A stretch of DNA of 64,000 bases from JAXMAZ01 sp046350115 (GTDB lineage Bacteria; Planctomycetota; Planctomycetia; Gemmatales; Gemmataceae). The DNA is taken from the NCBI GenBank assembly GCA_046350115.1, contig JAXMAZ010000002.1, positions 310,001 to 374,000 on the forward strand, read 5' to 3'. Under the pieces are notes generated by a model. It was not told where the DNA came from, did not search any database, and was given only the letters and a program-made list of their open reading frames with translations. The position numbers and the translations under genes were made by a program. Shown one piece after another: positions 18,397 to 28,900 of this stretch; positions within the stretch are counted from its first letter, which is position 1, and the number at the start of each line of letters is the position of its first letter.

Positions 18397-19923
18397 TTAT
18401 ACACTGATTTCCTGCCAGATGCAATGGCTGCTTCCCAGCCTATAGAAGCACACTGCCGGGCTCTGCCGCGGTGAAGTGGTCGCGGCCCCAGTGCTGTTGT
18501 GGTGGGCAAAGGTTGTGCCCGGATGGCCACCTAGAATGAACTCACTCCCCACGCTGAGGGGAAGTGCCCCGGGGTACGGGGTACAGAACACCGCCCATGC
18601 CCCGGCATCTTCGCCTGCCGCGTGCCCCGGCACCATCGAGACTGCCGTCATCCCCTGCCAGCCATTGACATGGGCCGCGAGCCTCTGGAACGGACCATGG
18701 GTTTTCGACATGGCCGGTACAAAGACGAAAGTCGGCCCCACTTCTTTAAGCAGCCCCTGGATCTCGGGGCCGATGACGTCAGCACAGATGAGCACCGTGA
18801 AGCTCGCAGTATTCCCGAGGTAAACCCGGATAGTCGGGCGGCTCTTTGCGGTCCAAGTTCCGAGCCACTCATCGTAATCGGCCCCGTCCATCCTATACCG
18901 CTGGAGAGGGCGAAACTTTCGGTGTATGACCTCGACTTGCACAGGGTCGTTCCCGGCTGGCCGCCAGAGTATCCGTCCGGACAATAGATGCCCTTCCGCC
19001 CGGGACGCGTGCCAACTTCCGGGGATCAAAAGGGTTGGCTGTGTGACCGCCCTAGCCGCCACCTGGATAGCGTGGGCTGCGACATCCGGGGTAGCGGACA
19101 GTTCCGGAAAGAGAACAACGTTTGCTCCGCCGCTAAGTGCACAGGCCGTAGCCTGCTCGAAAAGCAGGCGCTGTCGGTCGAGGTCGGCTGCATGGACGCC
19201 GAAGAAGTACCCTTGCCTGTCCTCCGTCCACTTCTCAATCTGATCGAGGGCGTACTCCGACCCGAGTTCACGGTTCGGCACGCAGGCGGCAACTATGATT
19301 TTGTTCAGTTGTCCGAACATCTCATCGACTAGGCGACGAGCGGACAGGTCGAGCCTAACGTCGATTGTCTCGAAGAGATCGGACTCGGCTATCCGGAATG
19401 ACCACAGCGGGCTTACTGGAGGGAAGGTTTCGACGCTGTGTGGGTGCTCGCTGGGGCGGGACCAGCCGGCGTCTTGATACCAGGACAGGGTTGGGGAAGG
19501 ACTGTAGATGAGGTCGCCCTGACGGATCGGCCGCTGCCCTCCGGCCGGGTAGGCTGAAGACTTCAGGTAGAGACGGCCCAAGGCCTTCTCGTCGAAGTGA
19601 TATGCGAACCGATTGGCGATAATGCGTGCTGTCACCACGTATGGATAATCGCCATTAAGTAATGATGATGAAAGGGCCGACCAGTTGAATACCCCTCCGT
19701 CTACCGCCGGCTGGAATTGCGGGCTCTTGACCAACTTCGCCACAGCGTCATCAATCCGACCGGCGAGAGCCATCTCACCAGCACGGTTCCAATTCTGTTG
19801 AATTAACCATTCTCGGTATAGTTTGTGGTCGCGGCGGCAGTGGGCGAGCAACGTGGCTACCAAATCGACAGCCGTGCCCGACCGGGAAAGGACGGCGTAG
19901 AGTTCGGTTACAGGTGTGGACAT
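18397..19923 (-). CDS. Nitrilase-superfamily (carbon-nitrogen hydrolase) protein with extra N-terminal domain
   Basis: Predicted protein of 508 residues from the ATG at 19923. The C-terminal half (about 235-500) is a nitrilase-fold domain with the full catalytic triad: Glu274 in ANVVLFPELSATP, Lys336 in VIHRKFRPLQRY and Cys380 in FTVLICADVIGPE. Family members cleave amides or nitriles or transfer acyl groups. The N-terminal 230 residues (TELYAVLSRSGTAVDLVATL and onward) are not part of the usual enzyme and are unassigned. No signal peptide. It heads a three-gene minus-strand set; an IS701-like element ends only 53 bp upstream, so its native promoter may be displaced. Local GC is lower than in the core genes to either side of the accessory region. 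Confidence 0.8.
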   Translation of the reverse strand: MSTPVTELYAVLSRSGTAVDLVATLLAHCRRDHKLYREWLIQQNWNRAGEMALAGRIDDAVAKLVKSPQFQPAVDGGVFNWSALSSSLLNGDYPYVVTARIIANRFAYHFDEKALGRLYLKSSAYPAGGQRPIRQGDLIYSPSPTLSWYQDAGWSRPSEHPHSVETFPPVSPLWSFRIAESDLFETIDVRLDLSARRLVDEMFGQLNKIIVAACVPNRELGSEYALDQIEKWTEDRQGYFFGVHAADLDRQRLLFEQATACALSGGANVVLFPELSATPDVAAHAIQVAARAVTQPTLLIPGSWHASRAEGHLLSGRILWRPAGNDPVQVEVIHRKFRPLQRYRMDGADYDEWLGTWTAKSRPTIRVYLGNTASFTVLICADVIGPEIQGLLKEVGPTFVFVPAMSKTHGPFQRLAAHVNGWQGMTAVSMVPGHAAGEDAGAWAVFCTPYPGALPLSVGSEFILGGHPGTTFAHHNSTGAATTSPRQSPAVCFYRLGSSHCIWQEISV

Positions 19924-19976
19924 CGGCAGATTGCTACTCAGTCGTGAAAGTGGTCCGTCGCGCGCCCCAATGCTAA

Positions 19977-21421
19977 GCTCGACTGATGCAGTTTTGGCAG
20001 CCGCCGTGGGGGTAGCATGAGGGTTCTCAGGCTCTCACACCCACCGCCCACGGACGGCCGCCGTGATTCTACCACCCGACGCCACCCCGCTGCTCGCCGC
20101 ACTCACCCCGGTCTTCTCCCAGCCCATCGCCACCCGGTTCGTCACCCTCTTCGCCGCTGCCCTGCTCACCACCGGTCGCCGCACGGTTGCCAACCTGCTC
20201 CGCACCGTCGGTGGGCTGGTCCCCGGCCATCGGACCAGCTACCAGCGGGTGCTGTCCGCCGCCCGCTGGTCCGGGATCGAACTCGGCTGCGCCTTGACCC
20301 GCCTCCTTCTCGACCGTTTCCTGCCCGACGGCCCCGTCCACCTGGTGGGTGACGACACCGTGGAGAGCCATCCGGGGCGGCGGGTGTACGGCAAGGGGCG
20401 GCACCGCGATCCGGTGCGATCCAGCCACGCCTACACCGCCTGGCGGTACGGGCACAAGTGGGTGGTCCTCGCCGTCCTCGTCCGCTTCCCGTTCGCCACC
20501 CGCCCGTGGGCCTTGCCGGTACTGGCCGACCTGTACCGCCCGCCAGAGGTCCGTCGGGCCGAGAGTCGTCGCCACCACACTCCCGCCCAACTCGCCTGCC
20601 GCCTGCTCCGTCTGATCCTCCTCCGCTTCCCCGGCCGCACCTTCGTGTTCGTCGGCGACTCGGCTACGGCACGCACGAGGTCGTCCGCTTCTGCCACCGC
20701 CGCAGGGACCGGCTTACTCTGGTGAGTAAGTGCCACCCGGACGCCAACCTGTTTGCTCCACCCCCACCGTACCGCGGGAACGGCCGCCCGCCGGTCAAAG
20801 GCCCGCGACTGCCCAAGCCCCGTCAGGCCGTCGCCGGTCTGTGCCCCACCTCCCGTTCCCGGCTGACCGTCCCGTGGTACGGCGGCGGCACCCGGCGCGT
20901 CGCCGTGGTCACCGGCAGCGGGCACTGGTACAAGGGCGGCCACGGATTGGTGCCGATCCGCTGGGTGTTCGTCGAAGACCGTACCGGCACCCACCGCGAC
21001 GAGTACCTGCTCACCACCGACACCGGGTTCTCCCCGTCTCAGGTCATCGCCGCCTACTGCGGGCGGTGGAACATCGAAACCACCTTCCAGGAAAGCCGTT
21101 CGCAACTGGGACTGGAGACGACGCGGGGGTGGTGCCGTCGGACGGTGCTGCGGGCGGCCCCCTGCCTGCTCGGCCTGTACTCGGTCGTCGCCATCCTGTT
21201 CGCCTCACTGCCGGAGTCGAAGCGGGCGGGTTCAGTCGCGTGGCCGGGGAAGGTTGGCGTCGCCTTCTCGGACGCCGTCCGCTCCGTTCGCCGTTGGCTG
21301 TGGGCCGAGGGGGTATTCCCACAGGCCGGTGCAGACGCCGATCTCGCAAAACTCCCCCCAGAGGTCCGGGAACTGCTGCTGTCTGGACTCGCACCCGCCG
21401 CCTGAACTGCATAAGTCGAGC
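19977..21421 (+). mobile_element. IS701/IS4-like insertion sequence, about 1,445 bp
   Basis: Left end at 19977 reads GCTCGACTGATGCAGTTTTG; the right end at 21421, on the minus strand, reads GCTCGACTTATGCAGTTCAG, a 17-of-20 terminal inverted repeat. TAA flanks both ends (19974-19976 and 21422-21424); with one adjacent base this fits the CTAA/YTAR-type duplication of IS701 elements. The single transposase gene carries a one-base deletion. Confidence 0.8.
20063..21405 (+). pseudogene. IS701/IS4-like transposase with single-base frameshift
   Basis: The first frame begins with a GTG at 20063 and covers LVGDDTVESHPGRRVYGKGR (first catalytic Asp). Near 20661 the sequence GACTCGGCTACGGCACG lacks one G: an added G gives FVFVGDSGYGTHEVVRF, joining to the second frame, which runs to 21405. 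The second frame holds the rest of the core, including CGRWNIETTFQESRSQLGLE (catalytic Glu). With the base restored the protein would be about 447 residues. Mutation or sequencing error are both possible; no slippery motif is seen. Confidence 0.8.
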
Positions 21422-21605
21422 TAAGTCATCTCTTCTCATAATGCGGGGGGATTAAGACAATTTATCAACTGCCTCCGCAACGACAACGACGCCAGAGGGC
21501 GGGTGCTTTAGTGGTGCATCCGCCAAGTCGGCAGACTGCTACCATGGCCATCGAGCTGCTCGCCCGCGTGACGGCGTACCAACCGCTTACCCCGACCGGG
21601 GCACG

Positions 21606-21815
21606 GTCATGACACCCCCGAACGCCAGGTTGTCCCAGCACTGGGCCACCCGGCTCATGCTGCAGGTGATCCCGTGCCGCCCGAGCACCCGCCGTTAGGG
21701 GTCGCTAGATACTGGCTGCCCCGGTCCGAGTGGGCCACCAACTCTTCGCCTGGGAGCCGGCGGCTGACCACCATCTCCAAGGCGTCCACGACGAGCCGGC
21801 TGGTCATGGTCGACC
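21606..21815 (-). pseudogene. IS3-family OrfB fragment, frameshifted
   Basis: One frame encodes TMTSRLVVDALEMVVSRRL, then PGEELVAHSDRGSQYLA; a second frame continues with SMSRVAQCWDNLAFGG, together the middle of an IS3-type integrase core. It is similar to but distinct from the intact IS3 transposase at 10.0-11.2 kb. Ends are missing. The rest of 21427-22091 (about 665 bp between the IS701-like element and the tyrosinase gene) holds nothing else I can identify. Confidence 0.65.
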
Positions 21816-22091
21816 CGCTCGGTCCGGGCGCTGTTGAACCGAGCGACCGCGTCGGCGCAGTCGGAAAGCGTCCCGAGCCCGCGGGGCGACGGCGGCGGAC
21901 GGAACCCGGCCGGCTCCCGGGGACCAGCCGACCAACCGGACCAGCCGCGGCTTGTGAAGTGAACACGGGACCAACGTTGCAGGGCGCGGTGGTAGGCGAG
22001 CGCCTGTGCCCCCCCCTGTGCCGCGGGCCGAACCGATCACCTGCCCGGTTCACCAGCGCGACACCAAGGAGGAGGACACGGAACGAGGCGA

Positions 22092-23630
22092 TCAGTCTTG
22101 GAGGACGGCGATCCGCTTGTACCTCACGTCGGCCGCCTTCAGGCTGGCTTGGGCTTTCACCTGCGTCGCCTCGGCAGACTGGCCGGGCGGCACGTTGGCG
22201 ATGGGCATGATGACCACGTCCAACGCGTCTGGGTTCCACTGGCCGGTCTGCCGGAGTCGGGCGACCACGGCCGTGGCATCGAACGTCTGGTCGAACGCGC
22301 CGGCCGGGCCGCCTGCGTGTTCCGCGTGCCCGTGCCCGGGCATCTTCAACTCGGGGAGCGTCTTTCCGAAGAAGTTGATCGTCCCGATGTGGTACTGCAG
22401 TCGGCCGTCCCCGGTCAGGGCGGCGGCCGGCGGGTTAAGGTACACACCGTACCGCACCCCGACCGGGGTGCCGGCCGCCGAAATGCCCTCGACCCGGATG
22501 TACACTCGACCGCCGCTTCCTGATTGTGGGGCAGGGAAGGCCATCATCGACGTCCGGGTCGCCGGAGAAACGGCTTGGACCCGCACCCGCTCGATAGCGA
22601 ACCCGAGCGGCTTGCTCTCGACCTTGTTTAAAGGCGTGTCGGCCGGGGCGGAAGCCGCCACGAGCCGCGGCTGGACCGGCGGGGGACCTGCCGCCATCAC
22701 CATCGCCGTGACGACGACGGACGGAGGGGTAGTATCGTAACGGTAGCCGAGGCGGGCTGAGGACACGTAATCGCCCACCCGCGCCTGGACGGTGTTTCCC
22801 GACTCATCCACGAACGGGAAGGACTGGTCCAGCCAGGCCGCGTCGGCGGGATTCGTGTGGCCCCCGCCTTGCGCCAGCCACACGTCCCAGAGCCGGTCCA
22901 CGTTTGCGTGGTGGAGCCAGAATATCGGATCACGCGCGGCGGTCGGAACAGACCCCATGTCCCCACCCACCGCCCCGTGAACGGTCCCGTGCGGGTTGTC
23001 CTCGAGCAGCGAGTTGAAGCCGCCAGCCCCCGGGTAACCCCCTGCCGCCAGTGCCCCGGATAGCCCGGAGACGTCCTCGGGCTGCAACGGCGACCCGTCG
23101 TTAAGCGTCCGGCCGGGATGCCAGAGCGGATTGGATGCGCTGTCCGGAACCCGGTACGCATCAGGGAGCACTCGACTGGTGTCCCAGTCCCAGTACGGGA
23201 GGCAGAGTGCCGCGTCGCCTGACTGCTGACGGAGGATACGCTCGAAGAAGTGGAGATACGCCCGGTGCCAGGACAGGAAGTGCTGGGTGCCGTGCTGGCA
23301 CTGGTTAAAGAGCGGGTTGGTCGGGGTGCCCGTCGTCCAATGCATGTTGGCCTGGAACCGCCAGCTCCGTGGGTCCGAGTCGGGCAGCGCTTTCATCGCC
23401 GCCACCCCCCGGCGGAGGGACTCCAACTGCTCCGGGGACAGGGCGTGAACGTTCTGCCGGACCTGGAGAGTGTTATCGGGCGGCCAGGGGCGCGGCGGAC
23501 AGGGCGGCAGTGGGCATGGCTGTGGCGGACACAAGCGGCGCCGCCCGCCGAACGCGGCCGCATCGGTGGCGGTGGCCCCGGCCAGTCCGGCGGCCACGAG
23601 GAACGTACGACGGGACATCCGTTCGGGCAT
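22092..23630 (-). CDS. Tyrosinase / polyphenol oxidase, Tat-exported
   Basis: Predicted type-3 copper oxidase of 512 residues. I chose the ATG at 23630 (AGGTG just upstream). The N-terminus MSRRTFLVAAGLAGATATDA is a twin-arginine signal, so folded enzyme is probably exported. CuA histidines are likely H97, H113 and H122 (NMHW; NQCQHGTQHFLSWHRAYLHF), with Cys111-x-His113 as in enzymes with a Cys-His thioether bridge. CuB: H214 and H218 (NPHGTVHGA) and H240/H241 (DPIFWLHHANVDRLWDVW). The C-terminal domain (about 290-512) resembles that of plant-type polyphenol oxidases. The family hydroxylates monophenols and oxidises diphenols to quinones. Last gene of a five-gene minus-strand run. Confidence 0.9.
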   Translation of the reverse strand: MPERMSRRTFLVAAGLAGATATDAAAFGGRRRLCPPQPCPLPPCPPRPWPPDNTLQVRQNVHALSPEQLESLRRGVAAMKALPDSDPRSWRFQANMHWTTGTPTNPLFNQCQHGTQHFLSWHRAYLHFFERILRQQSGDAALCLPYWDWDTSRVLPDAYRVPDSASNPLWHPGRTLNDGSPLQPEDVSGLSGALAAGGYPGAGGFNSLLEDNPHGTVHGAVGGDMGSVPTAARDPIFWLHHANVDRLWDVWLAQGGGHTNPADAAWLDQSFPFVDESGNTVQARVGDYVSSARLGYRYDTTPPSVVVTAMVMAAGPPPVQPRLVAASAPADTPLNKVESKPLGFAIERVRVQAVSPATRTSMMAFPAPQSGSGGRVYIRVEGISAAGTPVGVRYGVYLNPPAAALTGDGRLQYHIGTINFFGKTLPELKMPGHGHAEHAGGPAGAFDQTFDATAVVARLRQTGQWNPDALDVVIMPIANVPPGQSAEATQVKAQASLKAADVRYKRIAVLQD

Positions 23631-23780
23631 GATCACACCTCGGGGCAGGGGTTGGCATTCGTCACAAATCAACCAGTGTGGCCCGGACGATCTTGTTCGT
23701 CCTCGCGGCTAAACAACATCGGCCGGGCTTACTCGTGGTCCTCGTCAATCAGTTCACGCATCTTGTCGCGGAGGTCGCTG

Positions 23781-25847
23781 CTACTTCTTCATCCGTACAA
23801 CGAGGGCGTAAGATTGTGGGAACTGCGTAATACGGAAGGCACGGACGGTCAGGTCGGCCATGCCTGTTGGCGGGTTCGGCCAGACCACCTGCTCGACGTT
23901 GTTAACCCGATCGAAAGCAGCCGATCCGAGCGGAACGTTCCCATGCCACTCCATCCCACCAGCCCGGACGATTAGGTCTAGGTCGTTCTGGATGGTGTCA
24001 CCCGCTGGGTCCGTCCAGACCAAAGTGGCCTTGAGCTCCTTAGCTCCATCCGGAACCTGGACCGAGAAGGTCTTCTCGTCTGTGGTGTCGAGGGCCTGTC
24101 CCTCGTCCTGAAGTAGGACGACTTGGGCTGCCCCAGGCCCGATGGTTGCCTCCATGTCTACCCGACCGAACCCCTGCTCGGAGTTGGGGATCGGCCCGGT
24201 CTCTGGCGGGCTATACTGACCCAAGATGCCGGAAGCCCCGTTGATCAGCAGTGCCTTGACCAGGGCTGCGGAAGGGGTGTGAATAGCCTTCTGGGTGGCC
24301 AGGTACTCTCGGATCAGGGCGCAGCACCCGGCGACGAGCGGGGTGGCCATACTTGTCCCACCGTCGAACATGTACTCCTTCTCGGCCGGGTCCGCGAGGC
24401 CCCACCCGGTTGTCACCGTGTCTCGAGATCGGGCAGATAGGACGAACGTACCTGGGGCGACCACGTCCGGCTTGAACCGCTGGTCGCGGGTCGGACCGCG
24501 GCTGCTGAACGCAACGATTCCGCCAGGATTGTTGGCCACCCGGTCGGAGAACAGAGGGTTGCTGGGGAAGTCGCTCGGCCACCCCGTCCCATAGGTTAAG
24601 GGCTGGCCGGGCCGGTCGTTCTCGCTGGCCCCGACGGTGATGCAGTTCCTCGCCGTCCCTGGCGGAGTAATCGAAGCAGGGTCGATGACCCCGTCCCCGT
24701 CCGCGTCCACCCCCGCGTTCCCGGCCGCAAAACAGATCACACAGTCCCGGTGGTTCCAGACGAAGTCGTCTACCTCGAACGCCTGTTGATCGTACCGGCT
24801 GTCACCCAGAGTGCTGCCCCAGGAATTAGTGTGGACCCGGGCGGCGTCGTCGGTGTATGGTGTGCGGAACAAGTCGCGGAGATTAGTCGGAATCCCGCCG
24901 AGCCCGCCGCCCGCGTCCAGCAGCGACTGGTGGACGAGCCGGGCCAGCGGTGCAGTCCCCCGGATCTGGATCCCGAGGACGGCCGATTTCCCATCCCCCA
25001 GGACCGACCCGGCAACGTGGGTCCCGTGCCCGTGCGGGTCGTTCGACTTGTTCGGCCGGCCGAGGGCGTAGAGCTTCTGAACCCGCCCGCTGAACGCCGG
25101 GTGGACGATCGCGGTCGACCCCTTGTCGAACCCGGTATCGGCAACTGCGACCGTTTGACCGTCCCCCCGGAACGGTAGAGGTCCAGGGTTCGGCAGGTCG
25201 AGCTGGAGGATCCTACGGGCGACGTCGTTGTGCAGCTTGTGTGGGTATACCGGCTCGATCGACCGGACCTCGTCGACCGCGGCCAGCGCGTTCAGCCGGT
25301 TGGCCTGGACGGTCAGCCGGACCTTGTTCCCGGCCGGCGTCACGTCCGCCTGGTCGAGCCCGGCCGCGTCCGCCACCTTCTCCGCCGCCGCCTTCGGGTC
25401 CGCGTCACGGTGGAACACCACATCGACCACCCGGGGGGTGGTGGCCATCGCCGGGGCGGGGCCAGCCGCAGCCGCCATCAGGCTCATCCGACCGGCCGGG
25501 GCCGCAATTGGAGCGAGGGAGGCGGCCACCTTGAAGCCCCGCAGGTATGGGCCCGCCCAGGCCACGAATTGAAGCTTGCGGACCGGGCCGAGGTCGTCCG
25601 GGTTGTACCGGCAAACGTAAGCGTTGTCCGGAACGTACTCCAGAATCTTCGCACCGGACTTCTCCAGATCTTTCCGTTCGCCTGTCGTGAGCGGACGCTT
25701 GGCCTGGACGAGCACGTAATTCGTGTCCCGGACCGGGAGGGCCAACATTGCGGCGGCCAGAGCGGCCGCTGGGGCGGCCGCCCCAGCCACAGCCGGGTGC
25801 TGCGCGAGCGGGTCGACCGTGATGCCATTGATAGTGATGTCCGCCAT
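23781..25847 (-). CDS. Subtilisin-like serine protease (S8) with C-terminal beta domain
   Basis: Predicted protein of 688 residues. The catalytic triad is intact: Asp237 in VAVADTGFDKG, His274 in NDPHGHGTHVAGSVLG and Ser499 in FDGGTSMATPLVAG, with oxyanion Asn377 in CFAAGNAGV. Residues 1-220 form an inhibitor-like N-terminal region (TTGERKDLEKSGAKILEYV). The last 120 residues (ELKATLVWTDPAGDTIQNDL) are a P-domain-like beta barrel seen in KP-43 type subtilases. No classical signal peptide precedes MADITINGITVDPLAQHP, which is odd for this usually exported family. It lies between the tyrosinase and the ferritin-like fusion and could process the exported enzymes of the cluster (inference). Confidence 0.9.
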   Translation of the reverse strand: MADITINGITVDPLAQHPAVAGAAAPAAALAAAMLALPVRDTNYVLVQAKRPLTTGERKDLEKSGAKILEYVPDNAYVCRYNPDDLGPVRKLQFVAWAGPYLRGFKVAASLAPIAAPAGRMSLMAAAAGPAPAMATTPRVVDVVFHRDADPKAAAEKVADAAGLDQADVTPAGNKVRLTVQANRLNALAAVDEVRSIEPVYPHKLHNDVARRILQLDLPNPGPLPFRGDGQTVAVADTGFDKGSTAIVHPAFSGRVQKLYALGRPNKSNDPHGHGTHVAGSVLGDGKSAVLGIQIRGTAPLARLVHQSLLDAGGGLGGIPTNLRDLFRTPYTDDAARVHTNSWGSTLGDSRYDQQAFEVDDFVWNHRDCVICFAAGNAGVDADGDGVIDPASITPPGTARNCITVGASENDRPGQPLTYGTGWPSDFPSNPLFSDRVANNPGGIVAFSSRGPTRDQRFKPDVVAPGTFVLSARSRDTVTTGWGLADPAEKEYMFDGGTSMATPLVAGCCALIREYLATQKAIHTPSAALVKALLINGASGILGQYSPPETGPIPNSEQGFGRVDMEATIGPGAAQVVLLQDEGQALDTTDEKTFSVQVPDGAKELKATLVWTDPAGDTIQNDLDLIVRAGGMEWHGNVPLGSAAFDRVNNVEQVVWPNPPTGMADLTVRAFRITQFPQSYALVVRMKK

Positions 25848-25985
25848 GTCCGCATCCTGGTGCGCGAGCCGGGGATCGGTGGCCCGCTAGGAATGAGCTC
25901 GTTACTCCGTCCACGCTCAACACGACTCGCCGGGCCTAAAGGTCGAGTTCTTGCCAGATAAACCCAGCCAGGGCAGTAGTGTCGG

Positions 25986-28900
25986 TCAGACCATCACCAC
26001 CAGGCGGCTCTCGGATTTCCGATCGACGGAGACCCGCCAGACGAAAGCGTCGGGGGGCAGCAACCGGCCCAGGTCGTCCGTCCGGTCCCAAGTGAGGCGC
26101 CGCCGACCCGTCGGCGGTCGGGGGTCGTCAATGAGTGTGCGGACGTGGTGGCCAAACCAATCCCAGATCTGGACCTTAAGGCGGGCCGCACCCGGCGGAA
26201 CCACAATATCCATGGCGACCGACCCGCTCGATTCCAGCGGCTCCCGCTCCTCAAGGAGCCGCCCGACGGGTACCGCGCCAGCGGCCGGGACCGCGGGCAC
26301 GGGGTCGGCCGAGTACTTGTACACGGAACGTCCAGATGCGTAGCCGACAGCGATAGGAGAGCCGAGGAAGCGGAAGCGGTTGATGTTCTTGCCGATCTCG
26401 TTCGCGTCCCGCCAGCTGGCCCCGCCGTCGAGCGTCTCGCTGCTGTACTGCTTCATCCGACCCGGGTGATCGCCCCACCCGCCGACCCACCCGTGTCGGG
26501 CGTCCACGAACCCGATCCCCTCGATGTTCTGGTTCATCTGCGGGTCGTTGATCGGGCGGCGTTCCCACGTCAGCCCCCCGTCGGCCGTAACGAGGACGGC
26601 CCCGGCGTAGTAGTTCTGGAGCGAGATGTAGCCGACCCGCGCATCCACGAAGTGGATCTTCCAGCCCCACTCGCCGAGCGGGAACGTCGGCCGGAGCGAG
26701 GCCACCCGGTCTACCCAGGTCCGGCCGCCGTCCTCGGTGTATAGGACGACCGGCTTGAGCTTCGGCTTGGCCGGCGTCGGGTCGTCGGCCTTCCCGCCCA
26801 CCACCCAGCCGCAGTCCGGCGAGATGAAGTACACGTCGATCAGGTTGTCCGCCCACGGCCTCATGTCCCAGGCCGTCCAGGTGCGGCCGCCGTCGAGCGA
26901 CCGCATCATGGCGACCCGCAACTCGGGCCGGTTGGTGCCGGCCGCGACGATCACCGACTCGTTGACCACGCACAGCCCGCACACGGCCGGCGGGGCGTCG
27001 GGCGGCAGCCCGGCCACCGGGGCCCAGGTCTGCCCGCCGTCGCTGGTCTCGAAGAGGCGTTTGGCCGCGGTCAGGGTGCCCGCCCACCCGCGCGTGGCCG
27101 AGGCGAAGGCCACCGACCGGAAGTACACGTCCGGGTCGTGCAACTGGACGCCCCATCCGTCGCCGCCGTCGGCCGTGTGGAGGATGTTGCCGTCACTGTT
27201 GACCGCCCAGCCGCGGGCCGCATCGTGGAACCAGATGTCGTCGTAGCGGGCGGCTTGCGGGGCGGCGGTGGGCCGCCAGCAGAAGACCGCTGCGTCCTGC
27301 AGGACCGCGGCCGCGGGGGCCGGGCCGTGCGGGTCTTCGGGGCAGCCGTCGTCGATCCACGACTGGATGAAGGCGATGTCGGCGGGGGCGACGGGGGGGC
27401 GGCCGAGCGGCATCCGCACAAAGTCGGTCCCGTCGAACGGCGCCTCCCCCTTGAGGGCCTTGACCAGGGCCGAGCGGGCACCGCGGTTGTCCCCCTGGGT
27501 CTCGACGACCTTGAGACCGTATACCACGGTCTGGAGGAAGGCCGCCCGGGGTTGGTTCCAGAACCGCCCGGCCCCGCCGTGCGACGGCTGGCCGGTCCCG
27601 GCGGCGGCCTCCAGGATCTCACGCACCCTGTCGAACCGCGTCTTGCGGCCGGCCCCGGGGCCGCCGGGCCCTGGCCCGCTGGATCCTCCGGCAAGGACCT
27701 GCTTGAGCTTGTCCAGCTTCAGGCCGTCCTGGGTGAGCATCTGCTGCAGGGCCTGGTCGCCCGCCCCGTGCGACCCCAGGATCTGTTGCTCCAGGGCGAT
27801 GGCCGCCGACATCCGGTCGATGTGCACTTGCCACTGCTGCGCCGGCTGCTCGGGTAGGTGGATGGTGCCGGGCAGGGTGAACGGCAGAGCCGCCTTGCCG
27901 CCCGCCCCGCGGTCGAGGGCCACGAGCCGCCGCGAGAGCGAGCTGAGGAAGTGCATCTCGTCGATGGCGTTCCGGTGGAGAAACTCGCGGTCCACCGGGC
28001 TGGTGAGGAAGTACTGCTCGAGAAACCCGAGGAGCAGGGTGTAGCGGAGGTCCGCCAGGTTGGCCCAGTCCTGGGCGATCGGGTTGGTGATCGCGTTCGG
28101 GTCGGTGGCGTCGTTGGAGACGTGGGGGTCGGTCGGCACGGCGAGGGTCGGCCAGCGGTCCGCGGGCGGGAACGGCAGGGTGCCGGTTTGGCTGCCCGTG
28201 TAGATGGCCAGGAACCGGTGGAAGTGCGACATCATCATGTCGGCCTGGGGGGCCGGCCCCTCGCCCTGGAGGCCGATGTCACGGAGGGCCTCCTTCGCGG
28301 CCGCCCGGGTGGGGACGACGGGCACCCGCATGCCGGGGTTGGCAGGCTGGACCCAGACGGCGCCCGACGCCTGCTGGCCCTGGGACTCCGGGTGGAGGGC
28401 ACCGTCGGGCAGGTGCCAGCCGGCCGACGGGAGCTGCTGGGCGTAAGCCAGGTAGGCGATCTGGCGGACCATCCCGTACCAGGGGTCGCCGCCGCTCGCG
28501 TCCTGCTCGACCTCCTGGGTGCCCGACGCGAACACGACCCCGATCAGGGCGTATAGGACGCCGACGTGGTTGACCGGCATCCCGGCCGCCCCGGTCGCCT
28601 GCTGGACGATCGCCGGGAAGGCCGGGACGTTTTCGGGCTCGAGCGGGGCCTCGGCCACCACGTACTTCGCCAGCGCGGCCTGCGTGAGCCGTTCGAGCCG
28701 CAGCCCGAACGGAAACAGCCCCTCGGTCATGGGGAAGTCATCCCGCTCGAACGTGGGCCGCAGGCCCAGGAACAGGCGGAGATTCTGCACCACCATGAGG
28801 TGCGCCATCTCCTCCTTGGCGATCTGGAACAGTACGCTTCGCCAGGCCGTGAGGGACGCCTTCTGTTGGGGGTCGGTCACGTCCCCGGGGGCCTTCAGCG

